A DNA stretch of 64,000 bases from Balaenoptera acutorostrata (Eukaryota > Chordata > Mammalia > Artiodactyla > Balaenopteridae): assembly GCF_949987535.1 (NCBI RefSeq), contig NC_080065.1:38665239-38729238 (forward strand), given 5' to 3'. Under the pieces are notes generated by a model. It was not told the DNA's origin. It searched no databases and saw nothing but the letters and a program-made list of their open reading frames with translations. Position 1 is the first letter of the stretch. Each line of letters begins with the position of its first letter. A program made the position numbers and the translations under genes. Of this stretch, positions 34,918 through 45,710 are shown one piece after another.

Positions 34918-35215
34918 GTGTATATTGAGCACTCACTATATTGAAGGAGCTGTGCTAATGATGTGGTGGGTCAGAAGGAGGAGACAGGGTCCTTGCCTTC
35001 AAACGTCCAGTTTATCATTCATTGGGCAGGTCAGATAACTGAGATACCAGGCAGGGAATAAGAAACGCCATGGTCCAGCTATTGTGTGAAAGCACAAAGG
35101 ATGGAGAGATGGAGCCCATCTGGGAGAAAGTTTAAAAAGGCGTCATGGAGGACAAGACACGCTCATCTTGAAAGATGAATGGAATTTTCACAGACTTGGA
35201 TGGCAGAAAGCCTTG
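34918..35215 (-). mobile_element. L2 fragment, minus strand
   Basis: Antisense L2 3' order: 'tattgagcactcactatattg', 'gacagggtccttgccttcaaa', 'tccagtttatcattcattggg', then 'gcgtcatggaggacaag'. Confidence 0.7.
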
Positions 35216-36994
35216 ATTTGGAGCGTTCACCAAATCTTATGGTGTAAGTATTCCCACTATGGCTGATGTCAAGTTAATGACATGACGTCACTGAACACAG
35301 AGCTGGGAAGAGGCGCCAGCGCCGGCACATCATCTGCGAGTCACCATCTGAGCTTTGGGCTTTATTAAAACGCCTGACTCTATTGCTCTAACGAGTGGGT
35401 TCACAGGTATTAACAACACCTAAGACAACATTATAGAGGAAGAGACACCTCTGCCCTTCTCCCTACACCTCAGTCTGACCTTTTAATACTCTGTCTATCC
35501 TTCCGGTCCCAGTTCTATGCCTCTGCCTAGCCACCTAGGACTGATAATGGTCCAGTGCCAACCTGGATTCTGTTTGCTTCTCTTAGCAGGGCTGTGATGC
35601 CCCTGGGCTCCTGCTATCACACGGCACAGAGGGATGGCTTTCCGCCCGTTGCCTGGTGTTGACACCCTTGCTGTTCTCCATAATGAGAAGCAGCTTTAAG
35701 GGCCGCTTGCTGGGCAGGGTGTTTCACTGTTCTTGTAGCAGTTGGAAGGGAAAGCCAGAGGAATCGCTGGGAAGCTTTGCCGAAGGAAGATGCAAGCCAG
35801 CTGAGACCCAGCATGCATATTAACTGCTCCTTTTCGTACTTTTTTTTTTTCTTTTTTTTTAAAGCACCCCCCAATGTGTTCTCCTTAAGTCACTGCACCC
35901 CTGACTGGCCTTATCACTCAAAGAGCTACGTTTGAAAAGTCAGGCCCTAGTTTCTGTCTTTAATTGCAAGCAGATGTCCTCGGTATGTGCATAAACTTGT
36001 GTCAGGAGGATTTTTTTTTTTTTAACTCACCAAGGAGAGCACTGCCAGACAGGAAAGGAATATGTGAAGCTTCAAGTTGTTAGGAAACTTCCACATTTGT
36101 CCACTAAGCTAGAGATAGACCTGCGGGAAAAGAAGGTCTTTATGATTTCTCATTGCACATTGATTCTTCTTACCTCAAGGCCCAGCTACTCTCTAAAAAC
36201 ATTTACAGCAAAATATGGCTGCTGCAGATTTAGTTCAGCATGTGCTTCATTTCATGAAACCAGTTTCTCCTCCAAAATTGTTGTAGATTGTTTGTGAAGC
36301 AGCTTTTTTAGCATTAAAAGGTGTTTGAAACCACCAGCATCATTTCACAGCTCCTTTTTTTGTTTGTTTAAATTATCTTATGTAATGTACTCTATGATTT
36401 ACTGTTCAAGTATAGAAGAAACACATTCCCTAGTGGAGATCTGGGGAGGTAATGCTGTCTGAAAGATTCAGAGATTTCCTGTTCAGATTACACAGGCTTC
36501 TTTAGAGCTGCCAAGAGCCATAATGTGTAGGAGATAATACATTTTATTTCAGGAGAAACTATGGATGGAAATTCGATTTAGCCAGTGAGCCGCAAAAGAA
36601 ACAAAATTCCAGCTTAGAACTGTCACTGCACTGGGGCCCAGGACTTGGTGTGCCAAGGGGTAGCCATGACCAAGATGACCTCTGCAGCCCCAGGACCTGC
36701 TGTGTAGATATCACTCGATGACAGAGCAAACGGAAGAGGCCTGGCTGCCAGGGTGTTGCAAGTCCTACCTGGTTCCTCGTGAACTGACCCCTGAAGGGTA
36801 CTTCCGCCCAGAGCTTCAACAACCTGGCCCCATCAGTGTAACTTGCCAGAATGTTTGCAGCATTCAAATAAATCAGGCTGTGCAAGTCATGAACACCAGC
36901 TGTAGACACTTAGTGGGGGACCCCCTAGGAGGGGAACCCCACAGAGGACACAGTGACTGATCAGAGCAAGAAAGTAGTGGCCAGTGAACAGTTT
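35216..36994. other. repeat-poor stretch with scattered A/T runs
   Basis: About 1.8 kb with little recognisable repeat content. T-rich runs lie at 35840-35860 and 36011-36023. A perfect CRE octamer is listed separately. A 116-codon minus-strand frame (36559-36909) has no splice context or domain I recognise. Confidence 0.4.
35283..35290. promoter_or_regulatory. perfect CRE palindrome TGACGTCA
   Basis: TGACGTCA is the full consensus site for CREB/ATF factors. CpG-containing copies are rare by chance in a methylated genome. It sits beside a local GC/CpG-richer patch (35310-35345, 'gaggcgccagcgccggcac'). Function is not shown by the sequence. Confidence 0.3.
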
Positions 36995-37160
36995 TCCAAA
37001 CGTGTCATGTCATAAGAATCACCTGGCTGGGGGATGGAGTGTGCAGGGTAAGCATACAGATTCTCAGGACCTTGCCAACGTACAGACTGACCAGGGCCCT
37101 AGAGATTCAGATTCTGTAGAGCTGGCACAGGGCCTTGGAATCTGTATGTTTAACAAATGC
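36995..37160 (+). mobile_element. MER5-like hAT remnant
   Basis: Blocks 'cataagaatcacctggctg', 'agattcagattctgtagag' and 'ggaatctgtatgtttaac' follow the MER5 order. Terminal repeats are not preserved. Confidence 0.65.
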
Positions 37161-37244
37161 CACAGTTAAATCAACTGTACTTCAGTAAATGAATGAATGA
37201 ATGAATGCCACAGTAGATCTTGATGGTCAGACAAGTTTGGGAAA

Positions 37245-37475
37245 CAGTAGAGTGGGGTGGAGTCAGGATCTGGCTCCAGTTCCAGTTTGGCCTCTGCCAT
37301 ATAATTGCTGGGTGGCCTTAGGCAAGTTATTTCTTTGAGCCTCAGATCCCTCATTCATACAATGTAACTAATAATATCCACTTCAGAGGGTTGTTGTGAG
37401 GATAAAATGGAAAAAAATCATAAAATGTCCTGAAGTGTGTGCCTGGTACATTTTAAGGGCACAATAAACGTGAGG
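37245..37475 (+). mobile_element. MIR
   Basis: Good MIR match over most of its length: 'gtggagtcaggatctggc', 'gggtggccttaggcaag', 'gagcctcagatccctcat', 'gggttgttgtgaggataaaat', 'gcctggtacattttaagg'. Confidence 0.88.
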
Positions 37476-37924
37476 TGTAAACACCTCACACACATTTTTT
37501 GACTTTGCCCTCAGCCAGCCCCTTCAGAGGCAGCAGGACGGTCTGGGGCATGGCATCAATATGACCAGACAGTGAGCTTGAACTTCAGCCTTATTGCATG
37601 GAGGCTGCATATCTGGAGGAGATATGGACTTTAAATTGAATACTCTTCTGTGATGGTGATCATCGTTTGATAGAGAAAAAAGGACAGAAAGACAAAAGTG
37701 GGTCTGGAAAGAGCTTTGAGGTTGAAATCCGAGCAGGGAAGATTTTTTGGACTATGCACAAGGATAACTACACTTCAAAAAGGCAGGAAAAGTAGTCAAG
37801 CAAACTTGAGATTTACAAGGAAAGACAATTTGCTGAGAATAAACAATTTTTCTTTGATCCCCTTTTAGTTCGAAAGCCAAAGTTTAAAGCGTTTGTAATT
37901 CATCTACCTCATTTCTTTAGCAAG
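37476..37924. other. non-repetitive stretch
   Basis: Nothing assigned. Confidence 0.4.
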
Positions 37925-38140
37925 CTTTATTTTCCTACTAGGCGCCATGCCCTGTGCTCCTAACAGAGGTTACAAAGATAAAAGCAGTACCCATCTCAAG
38001 AAGCTTGCTGTGTGTCATAGGGCACAGGAAAATAAGCAGTTACAGCAAAGGGTGTAAGAATGGTTTCTAGGGCTGTTGGGTGGAGGACAGCTTACCTGCC
38101 TGAGGGAGAAAGCAAAACCTCTCAGTGGAAGTCTTTTTTT
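37925..38140 (-). mobile_element. L2 fragment, minus strand
   Basis: Antisense L2: 'aggcgccatgccctgtgctcc', 'cccatctcaagaagcttgc', 'gaaaataagcagttacag', then the purine-rich part. Confidence 0.6.
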
Positions 38141-38142
38141 TC

Positions 38143-38243
38143 CAGCTTTACTGAGATAAAATTAACATAAAATACTGTGCACGTTTGTGTACAACACAAT
38201 GATTTGATACATGTATATACTGTAAAATGATTACTGCAATCAG
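38143..38243 (-). mobile_element. old L1 3' end
   Basis: The block 'ccagctttactgagataaaa', then 'gtacaacacaatgatttga' and 'actgtaaaatgattactgc' matches the 3' UTR of old L1M-type elements in antisense. Confidence 0.7.
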
Positions 38244-38324
38244 AGGAGGTCTTGAAATAGAGATTTCATGATAGTTACATCATCATTATCATTATAGTAA
38301 CCATAAGCTAATAATGATAACAAT

Positions 38325-38480
38325 AGCTGACATTAACCAACGCTTATTTTATGGCAGATGCCCTGTGAGGCCCTTTACGTTATCTCCTGTCATGTAAAGT
38401 TGTTGCCATATGCAGTATCTTGGTTTACCTACTTGTGTTTGCACTGTCTATTCGTGGCTGGTTCTAATGCCATTGCTGCA
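38325..38480 (-). mobile_element. MIR, minus strand
   Basis: Antisense MIR start: 'gctgacattaaccaacgc', 'gccctgtgaggccctttacg', 'ttatctcctgtcatg'. Confidence 0.6.
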
Positions 38481-38854
38481 CAACTGGTAAGTTACAGTAC
38501 TCACCAGAACATTGATTCTCCCATACTAGCTTTCTTACTGATATAATAGGGAATTCACCAACTTACAAGAACTGGAATTGACGGCATTTAGTCCCAGGCA
38601 GATTACCATCCCCGATGCCACTGACCCTACTTCCCCAAAGTCCCACTGCCTGCGTCCAGCCTGTGCAGGGGGACCTGAATAGAGTGGGTCCTGCTGGGCT
38701 TAGGGCAGCATCGTGTCCTCATGTGTGCAAAGCCCTAAGCTCACAAAGTCTAGTGTAAAAACACTGTCAAATTCTTTGTTGGAAAAGACGGGCTTTTACT
38801 TTCAGGGTAGTGGTAGCAATAATAACGGTGACAATAATAATAACAATAAGAATA
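38481..38854. other. short unassigned stretch ending in an AATA-rich tract
   Basis: Nothing assigned apart from 'aataataataacaataag'-type simple sequence at about 38815-38850. Confidence 0.35.
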
Positions 38855-39070
38855 TCTAACATTTACCAAGCACTTATTATATTGCATATTTAATATAGGG
38901 CATGTATTAACTGACTTAAACCTCACATGTGTAGATACTGCAACTGTCCCCATTTTACAGACAGAAACTGAGGTCCAGTTGTGTGCCGTAGTTGGGAAGC
39001 TGAGCACAAGGCTGGACATAAGTAGGAGAGGATAGATCGCAGTTCATTCTTAGGCAGGTCCACCATGAGA
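38855..39070 (-). mobile_element. MIR, minus strand
   Basis: Antisense MIR: 'tctaacatttaccaagcac', 'gtccccattttacagac', 'agaaactgaggtccag', 'gctgagcacaaggctgg'. Confidence 0.8.
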
Positions 39071-39122
39071 AGCTCCACCTCAAGGCACTGCAAAGTACTA
39101 GTTCTCCAGTGTTTGCAGGATG

Positions 39123-39279
39123 ACAATTAAGTTCTTTCTTTCTTTATTTATGTTTGGCTGCACCATGCAGCATGCGGGATCTTAGTTCCACAACCAGGGA
39201 TCAAACCCGGGCCCCCTGCAGTGGAAGCGTGGATTCTTAACCTCTGGACCACCAAGGAAGTCCCACAATTAAGTTCTTT
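39123..39279 (-). mobile_element. short CHR-1-like Glu-tRNA SINE with target-site duplication
   Basis: Body 39138-39264 (127 bp) on the minus strand: head GGGACTTCCTTGGTGG, B box GGTTTGATCCC, then a short 'gatcccgcatgctgcatgg' region and an A/T tail. ACAATTAAGTTCTTT occurs at 39123-39137 and 39265-39279, a perfect 15-bp TSD. It is the short form without the repeated 'CTACTGAGCC' body. Confidence 0.95.
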
Positions 39280-39289
39280 GGAAAGTCCA

Positions 39290-39700
39290 TTCCCAATATG
39301 CCCTTGACCTCTCCACACATCCTAGGTCAGCTCTGCCCCACCCACTGCCTACAGATCATGGCTCTTCACATGCCTAGGTTGTGTCTTATCCCTGTCTTAA
39401 TGCAGGGCTTGCCTTGGCTCCAACTGCCCTTTCCTTTCCTTTTCATTTCTTATTTATCCCAAATTCAGCACCTGTCCAAGGGGTCACCTTCCCCAGGAAG
39501 CTTGTCCAGACTCGTTAAGGGCTACCACGTTGCTCCTCCAATGCTGACCGCTCCTTCATTTATAGATCCCTGCCCAGAAATAGTGGGCTCACCAAGGCCA
39601 GGGCCTGTAGCTAATTCATTTCATAATGCCAGCATTTAAAAGCTCCTATAGGATACACTGGAGCTGTGATTCTCTGCTTATTGTCCCCCTTCATTTGTTT
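39290..39700 (+). mobile_element. L2 3' part, plus strand
   Basis: Pyrimidine-rich L2 sequence: 'ggtcaccttccccaggaag', 'cttcatttatagatccctg', 'ggctcaccaaggccaggg'. Diverged. Confidence 0.6.
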
Positions 39701-41348
39701 TCCTCCATCGCTCGGCACTTCTAGACGGTGAGGACAGCTTGGACGCTAAAATTGACAAGGGAGGGGGACGTCTCCATTGCTAAGATGGCACAGTTGTTCT
39801 CATTGTGCTCGATCTGTAATCAGCACCCTCTCGGCACTGGCACAAACCTGTGGTTCTTCCCCGAGAATGCCATTTGTTCCTTTTATGCCTTGGTTCATCA
39901 CATACTGTGGAGGGTGTTAGCTGAGTAAGACTTTCTGCTTCATGAAGATGTTACCAAACACACCATAAGGAGGAAAGCACCAGACGTCTGTCTGCAAAGA
40001 AAGCAAAATCCTGGTTTGGGAAGAGTCAGGGGTGGCCAGTGCTCCCCAGGCATTTCCGGGCCTGAGGTTTGGCTCTGTGGGCTCCTTGGGGCCTCATAAC
40101 TGATGCCCACATTCCATATCAGTCATCATTCTGGAGAAATTCGTCAACTTTCCTGCTGATCTGAGCCTGGAAACTGGTGTCTGTTTATTCACTTTCAAGC
40201 TGAAAATTGAGACAAACTTGCTGGATAATTTTGACAAAAATAACACGTATGATTGCGTGTCATCCCATGATTGACTTAATTTTCCTCTTTTTTTGAGCTA
40301 TCAGAACTTTCTCAAGGCATATATAGTTGTCAGTGAAATAGGTCATTCACAGTTGGAAGTTATACAAACTTGCCAAACCTTGACCAAAAATAACGTTCTG
40401 GTGCCCAATTTAGGGCAAGGGGTAATAAAGTGTTCTCTGACTTGTAGTAAGGAATTAAAGGCAGGGGTTGGGGTCTAGACAATGGTAATAATAAAGACTA
40501 AGGCTATCAAGACAGTGAGTAGACTTGAGGGGATTTTCATAAAATGCAGTTTTCCTTTCTGGTCACGTTAAAATCAATGTGTAGTACATTATCTACTCTA
40601 GGGAAACGTGTATTCCATTTGCTTTCTGTCATAATTCTTTATTGTATTTGGGAGTAAATGAGCTTCTACAGATGAAGTTAATATTAAAATTTAGAGACTG
40701 AAAAGAAACCCTTCCAGAGCTAATAGTCACACAGAATTTAAAATATTAATTCACCAAAGCCCCCCCAAACCTAACTTCGCTTGGAAGAAAACTCTCACTG
40801 ATGTGCCCAGGCTGCAAAAACTTGCAAGCGTTAGAATTCCGCAGCATTTAGTGCAAGGATCTTAACTTCCTCTGTTAGGTTCTGTATTCTGAACTTCAGA
40901 CCCGACAGCTGCTTCCTAGTGGTGAGCCAGGTGGGAGGAGTTAGTAAAAAAGCACATTGAAAAGTGGATCACGACAGATGGACAGGATTCACCCTGCCTG
41001 AAATTCAGGGAGATGGGTGTGGGCCAGCTCACTGCGCATGCATCTTCATTTTCTTCCTCTTCCTTTTTTCATATCAAAGAAAGATCTCTTAGCGCTGTTA
41101 CTGTGGGTTCCTATCGAGGGACAAAAGCATTAGCAGCTTCGCTGCTCTGAGGTAATGCTCTGTGTTTGTTGTGGGCCTGGACCAAACTGCCTCTCTAATA
41201 ACCCACGGATAGCCTGATGGGATGGGAAGAATCTTGGAGACACCCCCTTCTCCACCAAGCCCAGATAACAGTTACAATACTTTTGTAGCTGAGGTGTTTG
41301 CAGTTCAACCCATTTCAACAGTTCAATGATAACTACAATGATCATTTT
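39701..41348. other. repeat-poor stretch
   Basis: About 1.6 kb with no repeat family I recognise. A CpG-containing TGCGCATGC at about 41033-41041 resembles part of an NRF1 site. No open frame with splice signals was found. Confidence 0.4.
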
Positions 41349-41661
41349 CCATTTTTCCTGTTTCTTTGGTTTTTTGGGTTTTTTTGCTGTGTTGGGTCTT
41401 CGTTTCTGTGCGAGGGCTTTCTCTAGTTGTGGCGAGCGGGGGCCACTCTTCATCGCGGTGCGCGGGCCTCTCACTATCGCAGCCTCTCTTGTTGCGGAGC
41501 ACAGGCTCCAGACGCGCAGGCTCAGTAGTTGTGGCTCACGGGCCTAGTTGCTCCGTGGCATGTGGGATCTTCCCAGACCAGGGCTCGAACCCGTGTCCCC
41601 TGCATTGGCAGGCAGACTCTCAACCACTGCGCCACCAGGGAAGCCCCCATTTTTCCTGTTT
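41349..41661 (-). mobile_element. CHR-type long SINE with target-site duplication
   Basis: Body 41364-41646 on the minus strand. CCATTTTTCCTGTTT flanks it perfectly at 41349-41363 and 41647-41661. Well preserved, with an intact B box GGTTCGAGCC. Confidence 0.96.
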
Positions 41662-42198
41662 TTAATGCAACCTAATACTAGTATCAATAAAATTAAAACT
41701 GCTTTTATAATAGATGACTCATTGCCATCTCGTGTCCTAAAGTTCTGTCCCCCTCTTGTCCAACTTCTCACTTCCCCTCATTCCTTCCCTACTCCCAGAG
41801 TTGCTCACATGTTTATTTCTAAGAATAAACGCTTTTGACTGAACTGTTTTTAATACTCTTTTTGAAAAGAATTTATGTTCCTCCTTGTTTTCACAAGCAA
41901 GACTTAAGTTTGGACTCAAATGTTGTAGGAAGGCAATTTTTCATCCTTCCTGACTGTGTCCAGGCATGAGACCAGAGGCAACGAAGACCAGAAGGTTTCC
42001 ATTTGCTCTGAACATTTAGGAGTTCTTTTTAGAGGGTAGGTGCAATTTTAGTTTGAAAAAGAAAGAAAGAAAAAGGAGAGAATTGTTGTGAGGTTGGGCC
42101 TGGTCACATTTTGACATTTGAAAATGAGATTGTAACAAAGTCACATCAGACCACTTTTTATAGGAATAACTAATGGTTTTCTTCTCTTTCTATTCCAG
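41662..42198. other. non-repetitive stretch upstream of the candidate exon
   Basis: No repeat recognised, except a short 'aagaaagaaagaaaa' tract near 42060. The last 40 bases hold a branch-point-like 'aactaat' (about 42167-42173) and a pyrimidine tract. Confidence 0.4.
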
Positions 42199-42264
42199 CC
42201 ACACCAGCTATCCTTGTCAGAGCATCTCAGAGTCTGCAGAGAGTTCATCCAGGCCTAGAGACAA
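42199..42264 (+). CDS. candidate 66-bp cassette exon of an unknown gene
   Basis: The segment is preceded by a strong acceptor: a branch-point-like 'aactaat', then 'ttcttctctttctattccag' ending at 42198. It is followed by the donor GTAAGAAT at 42265. Length 66 is a multiple of three, so including or skipping it keeps the frame. Two plus-strand frames are open throughout. Skipping one base gives [17 protein letters not shown] then RPRD; skipping two gives [20 protein letters not shown]. The third has a TAG near its end. I do not recognise the protein and cannot choose the frame. No other exon was found to link it to. Splice-like signals occur by chance, so this is a hypothesis. Confidence 0.35.
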
Positions 42265-42445
42265 GTAAGAATTTCACTCCCTTTTCTGCCTTCAACGATA
42301 TTGTCCAGGTTTTACTGTAATTCAAGCTACTGTCCTTTCCCTATTTTATTTGGGATATGGTAACTGGATGAATGACTGACTGAAATTGCATGGGCAAACT
42401 AACAAATTTTTTTTTCAGAATTTCTTTTTCAACTTTTCTGCAAGG

Positions 42446-43289
42446 CTGCTTCTTTTTTTTCCCTTTTTTTTTTAATTGAACGAAAGATTCTTTAAATTCC
42501 AAAGTTCTTTACAATTTTCAAAAGTTTCATGCAAATGATTTCATATAATCCCATAATAACCCTTTCTTTCCTCTACCCCTGTATTGCCCCTCCCTCCTTC
42601 CCTGTTCCCACTGGTAACCACTAGTTTATTCTCTATATCTGTGAGTCTGCTTCTTTTCTGTTTTATTCATTAGTTTGTTTATTTTTTTAGATTCCACATA
42701 TAAGTGATATCATACAGTATTTGTCTTTCTCTGTCTGACTTATTTCACTTAGCGTAATATGCTCCAAGTCCATCCATGTTGCTGCAAATGGCAAAATTTC
42801 ATTCTTTTTACGGCTGAGTAGTATCCCATTGTACATATAACACATCTTCTCTATCCATTCATCTGTTGATGGACACGTAGGTTGCTTCCATACCTTGGCA
42901 ATTGTAAATAATGCTGCTCTGAACATTGGGGTGAGTATATCTTTTCAAATTAGTGTTTTTGTTTTTTGCGGACATATACCCAGGAGTGGAATTGCTGGGT
43001 CATATGGTAGTCCTATTTCTAGTTTTTTGGGAAATCTCCATACTGTTTTCCACAGTGGCTGCACCAATTTACATTCTCACCAACAGTGTACGAGGATTCC
43101 CTTTTCTCAACATCCTCGCCAACATTTGTTATTTGTGTTCTTTTTGATGTTAGCTATTCTGCCAGGTGTGAGGTGATATCTCACTGTGGTTTTGATTTGT
43201 ATTTGCCTGATGATTATCAGTGTTGAGCAATGTTTCATGTGCCTGTTAGCCATCTGCATCTCCTCTTTGGAAAAAGAGACTGCTTCTTT
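42446..43289 (-). mobile_element. 5'-truncated L1, 3' UTR and ORF2 C-terminus
   Basis: T-rich tail at left, an AT-rich 3' UTR, then antisense ORF2 C-terminus (minus-strand [18 protein letters not shown] in 42687-42926). CTGCTTCTTT lies at 42446-42455 and 43280-43289, a probable 10-bp TSD. It is of the same older type as the copy at 5238. Confidence 0.88.
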
Positions 43290-45059
43290 ATTTTTCTAAT
43301 AAGCTTATCCTTAGAGGTTAAGTAAGGCCAAATTAATGCAAAGAAAAAAAGACATAACTTATTGTGGGCCAACAATTAGTTTATTGAGTTTAGGAATCTG
43401 CGTTTTTGTTTTATAAGTCCTGTATTGTATTGTCATTATTATTTTGAGATATTTCTTTACCTAGTGATCACATCACCAGATAGTCAAATTTGTTGCTTCA
43501 ACCAAATCGCCTTGGGCTCTGAAATTCTGTCCACTGCTCCGTGACAGCATTTACCTCACAACATCTTCATGCATGTGTTCATACCATGTGCAGGACTCAA
43601 TGAGTTGTGTGTGCTGCACAAATTAATTATGTTGCAATTAATTAAGGCAAAGCCTATGTTTTGTGCTTCTTCTAAATCCCTCACGTGACCTTAAAAAAAC
43701 CCGTGATCACATAGTAGGCACCTTCAATTAAATTCTAAGGATGGATTTTCTTTTCCTCAATTGAAGTATATGCTCGAGTCCACATTACAAAATAAAAGGG
43801 AAGTTAGTGTACCTGACTGTTTAAGCCATTGCTGTTTCAGGGATCATAACGGCATCATGAAACTATAATTGGGGTTTTGTGACTAAATTGCAGAGTCCTT
43901 TTCTAATAGACGATGTAAACATCATTTTTCTTGGAGGTGACTGAAAGGGAGGGTTGGTGCTGTTTTTAACAAACGTCATCAATTCATCAGTTGTGCCAGA
44001 CCGTGAACTCTACAACCCTCCTGTTTTAGAAGCATCTGACATGTTAATCCGCTCCCTAATTAATGTGAGGGGTTGTAGAAAGACTAGCTGTTGCTTATGT
44101 TTGGGTTATCCCCGCCAGTATATTCCAAAGCCTTCACTCAGCAGATGATGTGACTTATTGCTGCTTTCTGTAAGGAAATAAGAAGGAATCAGTTAAGAAT
44201 GGTTTACTAACGGTGCATGCTCCATCCCACACTGGAACCCTCCCCAACACACAACCACAATACACTGCCCTTCACTTGCCCCCAAAGTGGTGGTAAGATT
44301 TCCCCAAGCCATTTTCTTTGTCAAGTCATGGGGTCTGAGGAGCTTAAGCTTTGGGCCTTGTTGAAATACAACCTCTGAGTATGGCAGATGTGTTGAAGGA
44401 ATTGCTGCCAGTCCTTTGGCATATGTTGATTTTCTGTCCTTGTGATAAACAAGAACAATAGCTCTTACCCTTCATCTGTGGCACGCCACACAGACACTGA
44501 GCTCCCCACACAAGGAAGAATCCTATCCTTCCAGCTTCTCCTTATCTGAAGTCACATGCCCTCTGTCTCAGGACTGATTGGATAAAGTACCCCATGTCAA
44601 CGGATATGTCCGTATCACTGGGCACCTTCCGCGGTGCACTCACTAGGACACATGGCCACCTTTATCATCCAGGCCTCTCACTGAGATGCAACAGACCCTA
44701 GTGCTCCTGTAGCCTCACTGTGTCACTGTGGACACAGTCACTGTATCACAAATGTGTAACTCCCTGCCATGCACCCAGCGCTAGCTAGCTCTACACCTTG
44801 AGGAAGAAAGAAACGTGTAAGATATTGTCCTGACCTCAGGGAGGTCATATTCGCCCTAAGGAGATAGTTTTACACAAAAAGCCAGTGTTCAAGATCTGTC
44901 AATTCACAATTGTAATGTATGCATTTCCTATGTGCACTTTTCTGAATTCTCAGATTCAAAGCAAAACCTTGTGGAAGAAAAATAAATAAACCCTCCCAGA
45001 GTGAATCCTACACAGAACTGTCCAAACGTAAATAAAGGCCACCACCCTCCTGCAGGCCA
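43290..45059. other. repeat-poor stretch
   Basis: About 1.8 kb with no recognised repeat. The part 43830-44160 contains several TAATTA-type homeodomain-like motifs and low CpG. It could be conserved noncoding DNA, but nothing here proves it. Confidence 0.4.
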
Positions 45060-45710
45060 GCTTTACTTTACACCTGGGCTATCACAATAACCCTTTAGAA
45101 GCTGTCTCGCTCCTCTCTCCTTCCACACCCTACCCCGTCTCTCCTTCCTTGTATCCATCTTCCTCTGCCAGTAATGATTTTCAGAATCCAACATATCCCT
45201 CTGCTCTAAATAACCCTAACTATCTTTAGTACCTTCCCCACTACCTAAACTTTAAACTGCAATCCTATCCCAAGACACTCAAATCCACCATCTGTCATCT
45301 GACCCCAGCTTGTAAGTCTAGACTACCCACTACTCCCCAGGAACACTATGCTTTCCCTCCTCTGGGACTTTGCTCGTGCCGTCCCATCTTCCAGAACTAT
45401 CATCCTTCCGCCTCACCCAGCATTCTGGAAATATAAATCCTGCCCATACTCTAAGGTTCAGCCAAAACACTTTGACCCTTGGCCTGAAGCAGTTCCTCCT
45501 TCCTCTGTGTGTGTCTTTGAGAGAGGTCACACAATTTCCTATCACTCTGGGGGGATATATTACACGCTGCTTTGGAGTGTAGTTATTTGCATATTTCTCT
45601 TATCTCCCTATCTGGATTATGAACAGCTGTGTCTTATTCAGAGTTGTATAACTCACAGTACCTCAAATGGTACCTTGAACATGGTAAGTAATAAATGATA
45701 TTGCAAATAA
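45060..45710 (+). mobile_element. L2 ORF C-terminus and 3' UTR, plus strand
   Basis: It follows sense L2 for about 650 bp: 'ctggaaatataaatcctgcc', then the 3' block 'atggtaccttgaacatggtaa' and 'gtaataaatgatattgc'. Open frames of up to 116 codons here are readings of this repeat. Confidence 0.8.

Noticed and set aside
36559..36909. 116-codon minus-strand frame in repeat-poor DNA
   Set aside because: No recognisable domain, no convincing acceptor or donor at its ends, and length within what chance gives in 64 kb.
45348..45698. 116-codon plus-strand frame
   Set aside because: It reads the L2 3' region through to the L2 terminal block; not a host gene.
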